From positions 1 through 24,484 of the forward strand of contig JBLIIR010000013.1 in assembly GCA_047635255.1 (NCBI GenBank): a stretch of DNA of 24,484 nt, in the 5' to 3' direction. Shown here piece by piece: positions 7,514 to 16,651 of this stretch (the stretch's first letter is position 1; each line of letters begins with the position of its first letter). The DNA comes from Porticoccus sp047635255 (lineage in GTDB: Bacteria; Pseudomonadota; Gammaproteobacteria; Pseudomonadales; Porticoccaceae). The notes beneath the pieces were generated by a model. That model was not told the DNA's origin and did not search any database. It saw nothing but the letters and a program-made list of their open reading frames with translations. A program made the position numbers and the translations under genes.

Positions 7514-8148
7514 AGTGGAGCCTTACACCCCCTGAGGATGTTAATGCTACGAGTCTTAGTGATGACTTTGTGGAAGAGCAGATTAAACGTAATGTAGCTT
7601 TTGCCAAACTAGAAGATCTTATTGCCTGGGGTCGAGCCCATTCTTTATGGCCATTTAATTTTGGTCTTTCTTGTTGCTATGTAGAGATGGCCACGGCGTT
7701 TACCAGCCGACATGATATAGCACGCTTTGGCTCAGAAGTGATTCGCGCCACGCCACGCCAAGCAGATTTAATGGTTATCTCAGGAACATGCTTCCTCAAA
7801 ATGGCGCCTGTCATACAGCGTCTTTATGAGCAGCTACTAGAGCCTCGATGGATTATCTCTATGGGTTCCTGTGCTAACTCTGGTGGTATGTATGATATTT
7901 ACTCAGTGGTTCAAGGTGTCGATAAATTTATTCCCGTTGACGTGTATGTTCCAGGGTGCCCCCCGCGACCTGAAGCCTTGATGCAAGGACTTACGATGCT
8001 TCAAGAATCTATAGGAAAAGAACGACGACCGCTCAGCTGGGTTGCGGGAGATCAAAGTATTATTAGGCCGGAAAAAATAAGCATGCGGGATCAGTTAACC
8101 GCTGAACGAATAATGGCTACCGAACTAAGAGAGCCAAAAGATGTATAG
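7510..8148 (+). CDS. nuoB: NADH-quinone oxidoreductase subunit B (carries cluster N2)
   Basis: NuoB binds the terminal 4Fe-4S cluster N2, which hands electrons to quinone, and sits in the peripheral arm next to NuoCD. The ligands are visible as the tandem pair Cys55-Cys56 (GLSCCYVEM), Cys121 (SMGSCANSGG) and Cys150 (VPGCPPRPEA). The 212-residue length is close to that of E. coli NuoB. The ATG overlaps the nuoA stop by 4 nt. The following nuoCD gene starts 27 nt downstream with its own ribosome-binding site. Confidence 0.98.
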   Translation: MKWSLTPPEDVNATSLSDDFVEEQIKRNVAFAKLEDLIAWGRAHSLWPFNFGLSCCYVEMATAFTSRHDIARFGSEVIRATPRQADLMVISGTCFLKMAPVIQRLYEQLLEPRWIISMGSCANSGGMYDIYSVVQGVDKFIPVDVYVPGCPPRPEALMQGLTMLQESIGKERRPLSWVAGDQSIIRPEKISMRDQLTAERIMATELREPKDV

Positions 8149-8175
8149 GGATACACAGACCATCAAGGGGTAGCA

Positions 8176-9927
8176 ATGCAAGCGGCGGAAGCTATAACGA
8201 CAAGTATCGTCGAAAGTTCACTGTATCGAAAATTCGGTCAGGAGCTATTTATTCCCCAGCAATGTGCTGATCAAAAGTTAACCCTTTGGGTTAACCGCAA
8301 TCGTCTAATTGAAGTTCTTCAATTTCTAAAACTATCATTTCCCATGTTGTACGATTTGTTTGCCATCGATGAGAGAACGAGAGCCAACCGTGCCGGACAG
8401 CCTGATTCAGATTTTACAGTGGTATACCACCTGTTGTCTCTCGACACCAATGAAGACATGCGCATCAAAGTAGCATTGAATGAGTCTGATCCGGATCTTC
8501 CGACATCCATTGGTGTGTGGCCAAATGCTAATTGGTATGAGCGTGAAGCTTGGGATATGTTTGGCGTTACTTTTTCTGGCCACCCAAATTTATTCCGTAT
8601 TCTATTGCCGCCAACATGGGAAGGGCACGCCTTAAGAAAAGATCATCCAGCGAGGGCCACCGAAATGGCCCCCTTTGAAATGGGTCCAGAGCGGGTTGCA
8701 AAAGAGCAGGAAGCATTGAAATTTCGACCCGAAGATTGGGGTATGAAAAAGTCTAACGACGATAACGAATATATGTTTCTTAATCTTGGGCCAAACCATC
8801 CCAGTGTGCATGGCGTCTTTAGGATTATGCTGCAATTAGATGGCGAGGTGATTGTCGACTCCGTACCTGATATTGGCTACCACCACCGTGGCGCAGAAAA
8901 AATGGGTGAGCGTCAGACTTGGCACACTTACATACCCTATACGGACCGAATCGATTATCTTGGCGGGGTAATGAATAACCTTGCCTATGTTCAGTCGATA
9001 GAAACCCTAGCTGGCATCAAAGTCCCAGATCGTGCCAAAGTGATTCGTATTATGCTCTCCGAGCTATTCCGCATCTCTAGTCATTTAGTTTTCTACGGTA
9101 CTTTTGTTCAGGATGTCGGTCAGATGTCCCCAGTTTTTTACATGTTTGCAGATCGAGAGCGATTATTTGGCATCATCGAGGCCATCACCGGCGGGCGAAT
9201 GCATCCTGCTTGGTTCCGCATTGGAGGCGTAGCGCAGGATCTCCCTAATGGCTGGGAGGTCATGATTCGTACATTTATAGATTCGATGCCGGCGCGACTA
9301 GATCATTACGACAAGATGTCGATGCAAAATAAGATTCTTAAAGATCGCACTGTAGGCATTGGAGCTTATTCTCAACAAGAAGCTATTGATTGGGGCGTTA
9401 CTGGCCCCGGCCTGAGAGCCACCGGCAGTGATTGGGATGTTAGGAAAAAGCGTCCCTATGGAGGCTATGATCAGTTTGAGTTTGAAGTTCCCACTGCCGT
9501 TAATGGAGATTGCTACGACCGCGCAGTACTTCGAATTGAAGAAATGCGCCAAAGTCTAAAGATTATTCGTCAGTGCATTGACAACATGCCTGAGGGTCCC
9601 TACAAAAGTGACCATAGTGCTACCACGCCGCCACCTAGAGAGCGGACCATGGAGGATATTGAGACACTTATACATCATTTCTTAAATGTCAGCTGGGGTC
9701 CCGTTATCCCAGAGGGGGAGGCCTCTGTAATGATTGAGGCCACAAAAGGGGTCAATAGTTACCATCTGATTAGTGACGGCGGCACTGGCTCCTATCGCAC
9801 TAGAATTCGAACACCTTCTTTCCCACACTTACAGCAAATTCCACTGATCAGCAATGGCCTAATGATTCCAGATCTGATCGCTATTATTGCAAGTATCGAT
9901 TTTGTTATGGCGGACGTTGACCGATGA
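8176..9927 (+). CDS. nuoC: NADH-quinone oxidoreductase fused subunit C/D
   Basis: This 583-residue protein fuses NuoC (about residues 1-185, with a conserved WYEREAWDMFG segment) to NuoD (about 195-583, beginning YMFLNLGPNHPSVHG). NuoD is the 49-kDa-type subunit, which forms the quinone pocket with NuoB. The C/D fusion is typical of many Gammaproteobacteria, including E. coli, and argues for that class. The ATG at 8176 is supported by AGGGG seven or so bases upstream (within CAAGGGGTAGCA). The stop overlaps the nuoE start by 4 nt. The symbol nuoC (also written nuoCD) is conventional for the fused gene. Confidence 0.98.
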   Translation: MQAAEAITTSIVESSLYRKFGQELFIPQQCADQKLTLWVNRNRLIEVLQFLKLSFPMLYDLFAIDERTRANRAGQPDSDFTVVYHLLSLDTNEDMRIKVALNESDPDLPTSIGVWPNANWYEREAWDMFGVTFSGHPNLFRILLPPTWEGHALRKDHPARATEMAPFEMGPERVAKEQEALKFRPEDWGMKKSNDDNEYMFLNLGPNHPSVHGVFRIMLQLDGEVIVDSVPDIGYHHRGAEKMGERQTWHTYIPYTDRIDYLGGVMNNLAYVQSIETLAGIKVPDRAKVIRIMLSELFRISSHLVFYGTFVQDVGQMSPVFYMFADRERLFGIIEAITGGRMHPAWFRIGGVAQDLPNGWEVMIRTFIDSMPARLDHYDKMSMQNKILKDRTVGIGAYSQQEAIDWGVTGPGLRATGSDWDVRKKRPYGGYDQFEFEVPTAVNGDCYDRAVLRIEEMRQSLKIIRQCIDNMPEGPYKSDHSATTPPPRERTMEDIETLIHHFLNVSWGPVIPEGEASVMIEATKGVNSYHLISDGGTGSYRTRIRTPSFPHLQQIPLISNGLMIPDLIAIIASIDFVMADVDR

Positions 9928-10442
9928 TTAATTCACAAATGATCCAAACTGATTTAACAGGGGTGCTTACCCAGGAAGAAATTTTGCAGATTGACGCAGA
10001 GTTGTCACATGTCCCTTATAAGTCTGGAGCCGCCATTGATGCACTAAAAATTATTCAGGCAAATCGTGGCTGGGTCTCGGACGAATGTCTACAGGCTATA
10101 GCGAGACATCTTGAAATGTCATCGGAAGATCTTGAGGGAGTGGCAACTTTTTATAATCTAATCTACCGAAAGCCGGTGGGGGAAAAAGTAATATTATTTT
10201 GTGACAGTGTCAGTTGCTGGATCTGTGGTTGCGATAGCATTAAAACCAGAGTGACCGAAAAACTTGGCATTGATTACGGTCAAACTACCGATGATAACCG
10301 CTACACATTGCTTCCAGTTCCTTGTCTTGGTGCTTGTGATAGGGCGCCGGTAATGATGGTTGGTGATGATCTGTTGACCAACCTTACCGAGGATAAAATT
10401 GATCAGTTATTCCCTGATAGTCAAGCAGAGGATGACCTGTAA
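9924..10442 (+). CDS. nuoE: NADH-quinone oxidoreductase subunit E (2Fe-2S cluster N1a)
   Basis: NuoE is the 24-kDa-type thioredoxin-fold subunit of the NADH dehydrogenase module and holds cluster N1a. Its four ligands are Cys93, Cys98, Cys134 and Cys138 (CDSVSC and CLGAC). These align with the E. coli positions C92, C97, C133 and C137 with an offset of one. Two extra cysteines, Cys101 and Cys103, lie right after the first pair (WICGC), where E. coli has HINGY; they are not expected ligands. The 172-residue length is close to that of E. coli NuoE. The ATG overlaps the nuoCD stop by 4 nt, and the stop shares one base with the nuoF start. Confidence 0.97.
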   Translation: MINSQMIQTDLTGVLTQEEILQIDAELSHVPYKSGAAIDALKIIQANRGWVSDECLQAIARHLEMSSEDLEGVATFYNLIYRKPVGEKVILFCDSVSCWICGCDSIKTRVTEKLGIDYGQTTDDNRYTLLPVPCLGACDRAPVMMVGDDLLTNLTEDKIDQLFPDSQAEDDL

Positions 10443-11764
10443 TGGAGAAAGTGCTAACTCGAAATATTGGAGCTGACTTACAACCTACCAATTTGGCTGC
10501 CTATGAAAAAAATGGCGGCTACCAAGGTTTAAAGAAGGCCATGAAAGGACTATCACCTAAGGATTGCCAAGATCTGGTTAGTGCTTCTAATTTAAGGGGG
10601 CGTGGCGGCGCTGGGTTTCCTACAGGAATGAAGTGGAGTTTTGTCCCAATGGGAGAGAACTGCACACCAGGACATAAATATCTGGTGTGCAATGCTGATG
10701 AAATGGAGCCAGGGGCTTTTAAGGATCGATTGCTTATGGAATATGATCCGCATCAGTTAATTGAGGGTATGATCCTTGCTGCTTATACCATCGATGCTGA
10801 CCTGTCCTATATTTTTATTCGCGGCGAATATGTTGTCTCTATACAGCGTCTTCGAGACGCATTGGCAGAATGCTATGCAAAGGGATATCTTGGTAAAAAT
10901 ATTCTTGGGAGTGGCTTCTCTATCGATATGTATGTCCACCCTAGTGCTGGACGCTATATCTGCGGAGAAGAGACAGCATTAATTAATGCCCTTGAAGGAA
11001 AACGCGCCAACCCTAGAGCAAAGCCGCCATTTCCGCAAGTGAGCGGTCTCTGGGGACGCCCGACTATCGTTAATAATGTTGAGACACTTTGTAATATTCC
11101 ACATATTGTCGATCGTGGGGCCGAGTGGTTCAAATCACTGGGGAGCGGTGAAGACAGTGGAACAAAATTATTTGGCGTCAGCGGTAGAGTAAAAAATCCT
11201 GGTTGCTGGGAGTTACCAATGGGTACGCCGATTAGGGAGATACTCGAAGGCTGTGCTGGAGGCATGCAGGATGGGCTGCAGTTAAAGGGCTTTTTACCCG
11301 GAGGAGGGTCAACTGATTTTCTAGTGCCAGAGCATCTTGATCTGGCAATGGATTATAACGTAATAGGAAAAGCCGGTAGTCGCATGGGCACTGGTACGTT
11401 GATTATCCTGGACGACCAGACTTGCCCTGTTGGTATGGTGCTCAATTTAATTCGTTTCTTTGCCCATGAGTCCTGTGGGTTTTGTACTCCCTGTCGCGAG
11501 GGATTGCCTTGGACGCGACAAGTTTTACTTGATATCGAAGAGGGTAGGGGAACTAAGAAAGATCTGGATACGTTGGCCTTCCAGATTAACTACATAGGTG
11601 CAATTGGTAACACCCATTGTGCTCTGGCACCGGGTGCCATGGAACCACTACAGAGCGCGATGAAGTATTTCCGTGAAGATTTTGATCGCCATGTTAGCGG
11701 CCATTCTTGTCCTTATGGTTCGTACTCAAAACCTCTCTCGCAGAACAACTCTGGAGGTTATTAA
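10442..11764 (+). CDS. nuoF: NADH-quinone oxidoreductase subunit F (NADH and FMN binding, cluster N3)
   Basis: NuoF is the 51-kDa-type subunit where NADH is oxidised: hydride passes to FMN, then electrons go to cluster N3. The nucleotide-binding segment RGRGGAGFPTGMKWS lies at about 52-66, NADEMEPG at 84-91 and GRYICGEETALINALEG at about 170-186. The N3 ligands are Cys345, Cys348 and Cys351 (SCGFCTPCREG) plus Cys393. The 440 residues match the family. The start ATG overlaps the last base of the nuoE stop (TAATG). nuoG follows after only 3 nt. The last 20 residues (after about 420) diverge from the E. coli protein, as is common at this terminus. Confidence 0.98.
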   Translation: MEKVLTRNIGADLQPTNLAAYEKNGGYQGLKKAMKGLSPKDCQDLVSASNLRGRGGAGFPTGMKWSFVPMGENCTPGHKYLVCNADEMEPGAFKDRLLMEYDPHQLIEGMILAAYTIDADLSYIFIRGEYVVSIQRLRDALAECYAKGYLGKNILGSGFSIDMYVHPSAGRYICGEETALINALEGKRANPRAKPPFPQVSGLWGRPTIVNNVETLCNIPHIVDRGAEWFKSLGSGEDSGTKLFGVSGRVKNPGCWELPMGTPIREILEGCAGGMQDGLQLKGFLPGGGSTDFLVPEHLDLAMDYNVIGKAGSRMGTGTLIILDDQTCPVGMVLNLIRFFAHESCGFCTPCREGLPWTRQVLLDIEEGRGTKKDLDTLAFQINYIGAIGNTHCALAPGAMEPLQSAMKYFREDFDRHVSGHSCPYGSYSKPLSQNNSGGY

Positions 11765-11767
11765 GCT

Positions 11768-14563
11768 ATGCCGAAGATTTATGTAGACGGCCAGGAACTG
11801 AGCGTTAAAGAAGGCGAAAATATCCTTGAGGCCTGTCTTGGCGCAGGGATAAATTTGCCATATTTCTGCTGGCATCCAGCGATGGGATCCATTGGCTCTT
11901 GCCGGCAATGCGCGGTAGTGCAGTATCAGAACGAAGAGGATACCGATGGCCGAATTGTAATGGGCTGTATGACCCCGGTGACTGAAGGCGCAAGATTTTC
12001 ACTCAATGCCAGCAAGGGGGTTGAATTTCGTGCAGCAGTGGTTGAGTCTCTTATGCTTAATCACCCTCATGATTGCCCAGTCTGCGGAGAAGGTGGGGAA
12101 TGTCATTTACAAGATATGACAGTAATGGTTGGCCATCGTGACCGTCGTTATACAGGACTAAAAAACACGCATAGAAATCAATATTTAGGACCTTTAATTA
12201 GCCATGAAATGAACCGCTGTATTACTTGTTATCGCTGTGTTCGCTACTATGACGATTATGCTGGCGGTACCGATTTATCGGCGCAGGCATCCCATGATCA
12301 TGTTTATTTTGGACGCCATGAGGATGGTGTGCTTGAGAGTGAATTTTCTGGTAATTTAGTCGAGGTTTGCCCTACTGGTGTATTTACGGATAAACCATTA
12401 CTGAAGCAGTACACTCGGAAATGGGACCTGCAGTCAGCACCCTCAATCTGTACCGGTTGTGCCGTGGGTTGCAATATTTCTCCTGGTGAACGCTACGGTA
12501 AACTTAAGCGTGTCCATAATCGTTTTAATGATGACGTTAACGGTTATTTCCTTTGTGATCGTGGGCGCTTTGGTAGCGGTTATGTGAATAGCTCATTAAG
12601 ATTGGATTATGCTGGATTACGCAAGAAAAACGGCAGCTTTCAGGCTATCCATCAGCAAGCCGCTGTTGATAAGGTCGCTAAGTGGGCAAAAGGCAAAAAG
12701 ATCGCTGCGATTGGTTCACCCAGAGCTTCTCTTGAGGCTAATTACCTACTTCGAGAATGGGCCGGTAAGGGTAACTTCTCCGCTGGCTTTTCTGAACATG
12801 AAGGCCAAGTTATCCATACAATTTCCACCATGCTTTCCAGAACAAATGCCTTGTCTCCCTCGATAAAACAAATGGAGGCTGCTGATGTCGTGCTGATTCT
12901 TGGTGAAGATGTTACTAACACTGCACCCAGGGTTGCTTTAGGGTTGCGTCAAGCTGTTCGAAACAAAGCACATCAGTTAGCAGAGCAGGCGGGTTTGCCA
13001 AAATGGCAGGATGCCGCAGTGCGAAACTTGGCTCAAGATCAAAGATCACCAATGATTATTGTTTCCCCTATAGGTACGCGTCTTGATGATGTCGCCAGCC
13101 AGTTAATCACACTAGGGGTGGATGATATTACTCAGTTTGCTGCTGCAGTGGCTGATGTTATCTCTGGAAAAAACATCAAAGATGTTGACGTTAATGCGGT
13201 GGCTCAGCTACTCAAAGATGCCGAGCGACCACTGATTATTAGTGGATCTAGCCTCTTAAGTGGCTCTCTGGTGGAAAGTGCCGCAGCTATTGCAAGCAGG
13301 CTTGCTGTAGATAATAAGCAAACTATGCTTAGTTATTGCATACCTGAATCTAACAGTCTCGGCGTAGCATTGCTTGCTGAAGACACCAAAAGTATTGAGG
13401 AATTAGTTATCCGGGCTGATAAATTTGATGTCTTGTTACTTTTGGAGAACGATTTACATCGTCGCATTAGCCCAGATCAGATGGATCAGCTGAAAAATTC
13501 AGGAGTTAAGCTCGTTGGCCTTGATGTTCTAGAAAATGAAACACTTAGCGCCTGTGATTTAGTTCTTCCGGTAGCTTCTTATGCGGAATCTGAAGGCACA
13601 CTTATTAACAGTGAGGGCCGAGCACAGCGTCATTATCCAGTATTTGAGCCAGCTGCAGAGCGTATGCCAAGCTGGAAGTGGATTTTAGAGCTGGCGACTG
13701 CTTGCGAGCACACTAAGATTGCCAAGCTGACACATTTTGATGAGATAGTTGAATCCTGTGCTAATAGCTGCAGTCTGTTTGGTCAGTTGACCCAAGTAGC
13801 TCCAGATCATAAATTTCGTAGCCATGGATTAAAAATTTCTCGTAAGACCCATAGATACAGTGGGCGCACTGCTATTAGCGCGAATCAGTCTGTTCATGAG
13901 CCGTTACAACCAGTGGACCAGGAAACGCCACTAACCTTTAGCATGGAGGGGATTAACCTCGAACAGCCAGCATCACTGACGCCATTTTACTGGTCGCCTG
14001 GGTGGAACTCCAATCAGTCGCTACAGAAATTCCAAGCTGAAGTAAATGGCCCGTTGTCTGGCGATTCGTCTGGCCAGCGATTAATTGAACCAAAACTTGA
14101 TGTAGATGTTAATTGTCTATTGTCAGTCTCTAGTCTATTAAAGGTGTCGATCTCCGATCGATCAAAAATTAAATCCAATAAAAGTCAATTAGTACCGATT
14201 TATCGTGTTCATGGTAGCGATGAGTTGTCGTCTTATACTGATGAAATTGCAGAGTTAGCAGGAGAAGCTTTTGTTGCTATCAGTGCAGCTGTTGCAGAGC
14301 AGTTGAGTGTTGTAGAGGGCGACGGACTCATTGTGAGTCACACTGATGGCGATGTCTCTCTAGAGGTAAGGATTCTTAATCGGGTGGCAAGCGACTGTGT
14401 TGGTTATAGCGCAGGATACACTGAAACCAATAGTTTGCGAGCAGGTAACTTGGTGGTCTTGAGCAGGGACTCCAAATGGCAGCGTCGGATGCCGCAGTTA
14501 ATTGCAACAGATAGCGACAACAAGCGTCCACCTAGTAATATCGAGGAGTCTACGCATGTCTGA
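11768..14563 (+). CDS. nuoG: NADH-quinone oxidoreductase subunit G (clusters N1b, N5, N4, N7)
   Basis: NuoG is the 75-kDa-type subunit carrying the electron wire from NuoF towards NuoI. The N-terminal ferredoxin domain has Cys34, Cys45, Cys48 and Cys67 for the 2Fe-2S cluster N1b. The His-Cys site HxxxCxxCxxxxxC (His99, Cys103, Cys106, Cys112) holds N5. Cys151, Cys154, Cys157 and Cys201 hold N4. Cys228, Cys231, Cys235 and Cys263 form the site of N7, the extra off-pathway cluster found in E. coli and some other bacteria but lost in mitochondria. A molybdopterin-oxidoreductase-like domain follows to the end (931 residues), with a poorly conserved C-terminal third. The stop overlaps the nuoH start by 8 nt. 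Confidence 0.97.
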   Translation: MPKIYVDGQELSVKEGENILEACLGAGINLPYFCWHPAMGSIGSCRQCAVVQYQNEEDTDGRIVMGCMTPVTEGARFSLNASKGVEFRAAVVESLMLNHPHDCPVCGEGGECHLQDMTVMVGHRDRRYTGLKNTHRNQYLGPLISHEMNRCITCYRCVRYYDDYAGGTDLSAQASHDHVYFGRHEDGVLESEFSGNLVEVCPTGVFTDKPLLKQYTRKWDLQSAPSICTGCAVGCNISPGERYGKLKRVHNRFNDDVNGYFLCDRGRFGSGYVNSSLRLDYAGLRKKNGSFQAIHQQAAVDKVAKWAKGKKIAAIGSPRASLEANYLLREWAGKGNFSAGFSEHEGQVIHTISTMLSRTNALSPSIKQMEAADVVLILGEDVTNTAPRVALGLRQAVRNKAHQLAEQAGLPKWQDAAVRNLAQDQRSPMIIVSPIGTRLDDVASQLITLGVDDITQFAAAVADVISGKNIKDVDVNAVAQLLKDAERPLIISGSSLLSGSLVESAAAIASRLAVDNKQTMLSYCIPESNSLGVALLAEDTKSIEELVIRADKFDVLLLLENDLHRRISPDQMDQLKNSGVKLVGLDVLENETLSACDLVLPVASYAESEGTLINSEGRAQRHYPVFEPAAERMPSWKWILELATACEHTKIAKLTHFDEIVESCANSCSLFGQLTQVAPDHKFRSHGLKISRKTHRYSGRTAISANQSVHEPLQPVDQETPLTFSMEGINLEQPASLTPFYWSPGWNSNQSLQKFQAEVNGPLSGDSSGQRLIEPKLDVDVNCLLSVSSLLKVSISDRSKIKSNKSQLVPIYRVHGSDELSSYTDEIAELAGEAFVAISAAVAEQLSVVEGDGLIVSHTDGDVSLEVRILNRVASDCVGYSAGYTETNSLRAGNLVVLSRDSKWQRRMPQLIATDSDNKRPPSNIEESTHV

Positions 14564-15527
14564 GCTAATGCCAGTATTGCTAGCTCTGACCATTCTTGTT
14601 GGCGGTGTGAGCCTTGCAGCAGTAATTACTTGGTGGGAGCGACGCTTGTTGGGCTTCTGGCAGGACCGTCTTGGACCTAATCGTCTCGGGCCATTTGGTA
14701 TTGGCCAGGTCGCGGCAGACATGATTAAGCTGTTGTTTAAGGATGACTGGGTGCCTCCATTTTCCGATAAAGTAGTTTTTATCTTTGCCCCAACAGCAAT
14801 TGTTGTGGCGATGATGATGGGCTTTGCAGTAGTACCTTTTGCCCCTAACACCTACATCTTGGATGTTAATATTGGCTTGTTGTTTTTTCTGGGTATGACT
14901 TCTTTAGCGGTTTATAGCGTTCTTTTGGGGGGCTTAGCTTCAAACAATAAATATGCATTATTAGGGGGACTGCGCTCTGCTGCACAGATGGTCAGCTATG
15001 AAGTGTTTATGGGTCTCTCTCTCATGGGTATTGTGATGATGACTGGAAGCTTCAGTCTCGTGGATATAGTCGAGGCACAGACTGACACTTGGTTTTGCTT
15101 CTCGCAAATACTCGGATTAGTCGTCTTTGTGGTGTCTGGTATTGCTGAAAGCCATCGACTGCCTTTCGATTTACCTGAAGCAGAACATGAACTAACAGCT
15201 GGATTCCATACTGAATATGGCGGCATGAAGTTCGCTATGTTTATGCTTGGGGAATACCTTGGGTTAATACTAATTTCTTGCATGATAGTAACGTTGTTTT
15301 TTGGCGGATGGATGGTTCCAGCGCTCATTTATGATTGGTTGCCACCCTTCATCTGGTTTAGCGCAAAAGTATTTTTAGTAATTTGCTTCTTTGTGCTCTT
15401 AAGGGCAGCGATACCCAGGCCTCGTTACGATCAACTTATGTCATTGGGGTGGAAGGTCATGCTACCAGTTACCTTGATTAATTTGTTGGTGACCGGCGCA
15501 ATACTTCTACTAATGAAGGGAGCTTAA
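14556..15527 (+). CDS. nuoH: NADH-quinone oxidoreductase subunit H (quinone-channel membrane subunit)
   Basis: NuoH links the peripheral arm to the membrane arm and forms the entry to the quinone chamber. The conserved WWERRLLGFWQDRLGPNR (about residues 26-43) and the charged loop AESHRLPFDLPEAEHEL followed by GGMKFAMFMLGEY are both present, along with about eight hydrophobic segments. I chose ATG 14556 because GAGGA (14543-14547) is well spaced before it and the resulting 323 residues match the E. coli length of 325; a longer in-frame version from TTG 14502 lies inside nuoG and has no ribosome-binding site. The gene overlaps nuoG by 8 nt and is followed by nuoI after 2 nt. Confidence 0.96.
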   Translation: MSELMPVLLALTILVGGVSLAAVITWWERRLLGFWQDRLGPNRLGPFGIGQVAADMIKLLFKDDWVPPFSDKVVFIFAPTAIVVAMMMGFAVVPFAPNTYILDVNIGLLFFLGMTSLAVYSVLLGGLASNNKYALLGGLRSAAQMVSYEVFMGLSLMGIVMMTGSFSLVDIVEAQTDTWFCFSQILGLVVFVVSGIAESHRLPFDLPEAEHELTAGFHTEYGGMKFAMFMLGEYLGLILISCMIVTLFFGGWMVPALIYDWLPPFIWFSAKVFLVICFFVLLRAAIPRPRYDQLMSLGWKVMLPVTLINLLVTGAILLLMKGA

Positions 15528-15529
15528 AT

Positions 15530-16045
15530 ATGCTTAGTCAACTGCAAACCATGTGGGCAATTCTCAAGCATACCTTTACCAAAGCGGAGACGGTTCAGTA
15601 TCCAGAAGAGATGCCTTATCTTGCGCCACGTTATCGCGGCCGCATCGTGCTGACTCGAGATCCAGATGGCGAAGAACGCTGTGTAGCCTGTAATTTATGC
15701 GCTGCCGTCTGCCCTGTTGATTGCATTGCACTGCAAAAAGATACTCGTGAGGACGGTAGCTGGTACCCCGAATTTTTTCGCATTAATTTCTCTCGCTGCA
15801 TCATGTGTGGTATGTGCGAAGAAGCTTGCCCGACTTATGCCATTCAGCTGACGCCAGACTTCGAGATGTGTGAATACGATCGTCAGAATATGGTCTATGA
15901 AAAAGAACATTTGTTAATTAATGGAGTTGGCAAATACCCAGATTATAACTTTTACCGTGTTTCCGGTCTGCAGACCGCCTACAAGGATAAGGGTGAGGGG
16001 AAAAATGAAGCCCAGCCCATAGATGTAAAGAGCCTTATGCCATGA
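15530..16045 (+). CDS. nuoI: NADH-quinone oxidoreductase subunit I (clusters N6a and N6b)
   Basis: NuoI is the ferredoxin-like TYKY subunit that carries two 4Fe-4S clusters between NuoG and NuoB. Both ligand sets are intact: Cys51, Cys54, Cys57 and Cys61 (CVACNLCAAVCP) and Cys90, Cys93, Cys96 and Cys100 (CIMCGMCEEACP). The last cysteine of each CxxCxxCxxxCP motif ligates the partner cluster, as in 2x[4Fe-4S] ferredoxins. At 171 residues it is near the usual 180. AAGGGAG precedes the ATG. Unlike other nuo junctions, its 3' side has a 66-nt gap before nuoJ, bridged by a 25-codon ORF. Confidence 0.97.
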   Translation: MLSQLQTMWAILKHTFTKAETVQYPEEMPYLAPRYRGRIVLTRDPDGEERCVACNLCAAVCPVDCIALQKDTREDGSWYPEFFRINFSRCIMCGMCEEACPTYAIQLTPDFEMCEYDRQNMVYEKEHLLINGVGKYPDYNFYRVSGLQTAYKDKGEGKNEAQPIDVKSLMP

Positions 16046-16119
16046 AACTGCATGCTGATATTTTTGAATGTATCTTTATACAAGGCCAATTCATGACTTG
16101 CGAGGTTCGACATGCTTGA
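16042..16119 (+). CDS. Possible 25-residue coupling peptide between nuoI and nuoJ
   Basis: An ORF of 25 codons starts with an ATG overlapping the nuoI stop in the same ATGA arrangement used elsewhere in the operon. It ends with TGA at 16117-16119, overlapping the nuoJ start by 8 nt. It would let terminating ribosomes bridge the only long gap inside the operon. The predicted peptide (MKLHADIFECIFIQGQF...) matches no family I recognise. It may be a chance ORF, since a stop-free run of 25 codons is not rare. Confidence 0.25.
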   Translation: MKLHADIFECIFIQGQFMTCEVRHA

Positions 16120-16651
16120 AATAACACTTTTTTATGTCGCCGCCACAGTCGCGCTGGTTGCTACTATATTGGCTATGACTAGAGCTAATGCCATTCACGC
16201 GTTAATTTATTTAATAGTCTCTCTTTTGGCGGTAGCGGTGATCTTTTATTTGATCGGCGCGCCATTCGTTGCGGCATTAGAAATCGTCATTTACGCCGGA
16301 GCCATCATGGTTCTATTTGTCTTTGTGATCATGATGTTGAATCTTGGTGCAAAAGGTGATGCCCGTGAGAAGACATGGATGAGGCCTTCGGTGTGGGTGG
16401 GTCCAGCACTTTTAGCTATGGTCTTGTTTGCTGAACTGCTCTACGTGATTTCTTCTGCTGAAGGCCCTGTAAGCACCGGTGTTGTTGGTGCCAAGCAAGT
16501 GGGATTGACTCTGTTTGGGCCTTATGTTTTAGCGGTTGAAATTGCTTCCATGTTGTTACTTGCTGGCTTGGTGGGCTCATTTCATTTAGGGCGCCGCTAT
16601 CTGGACAGGGTTCCTCCAAATGAATTAAAACGCCAACAGGAGGGAGAATAG
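16112..16651 (+). CDS. nuoJ: NADH-quinone oxidoreductase subunit J
   Basis: NuoJ is a membrane-arm subunit with about five transmembrane helices and a characteristic pi-bulge helix implicated in coupling quinone reduction to proton movement. The signature EIVIYAGAIMVLFVFVIMML (about residues 57-76, with Tyr61) is present. At 179 residues it is close to E. coli NuoJ (184). A GCGAGG upstream of ATG 16112 is a reasonable ribosome-binding site. The stop shares one base with the GTG start of nuoK. Confidence 0.95.
   Translation: MLEITLFYVAATVALVATILAMTRANAIHALIYLIVSLLAVAVIFYLIGAPFVAALEIVIYAGAIMVLFVFVIMMLNLGAKGDAREKTWMRPSVWVGPALLAMVLFAELLYVISSAEGPVSTGVVGAKQVGLTLFGPYVLAVEIASMLLLAGLVGSFHLGRRYLDRVPPNELKRQQEGE

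Noticed and set aside
14502..14555. Longer N-terminus of NuoH starting at TTG 14502
   Set aside because: It lies within nuoG, lacks a ribosome-binding site and exceeds the family length; ATG 14556 has GAGGA upstream.
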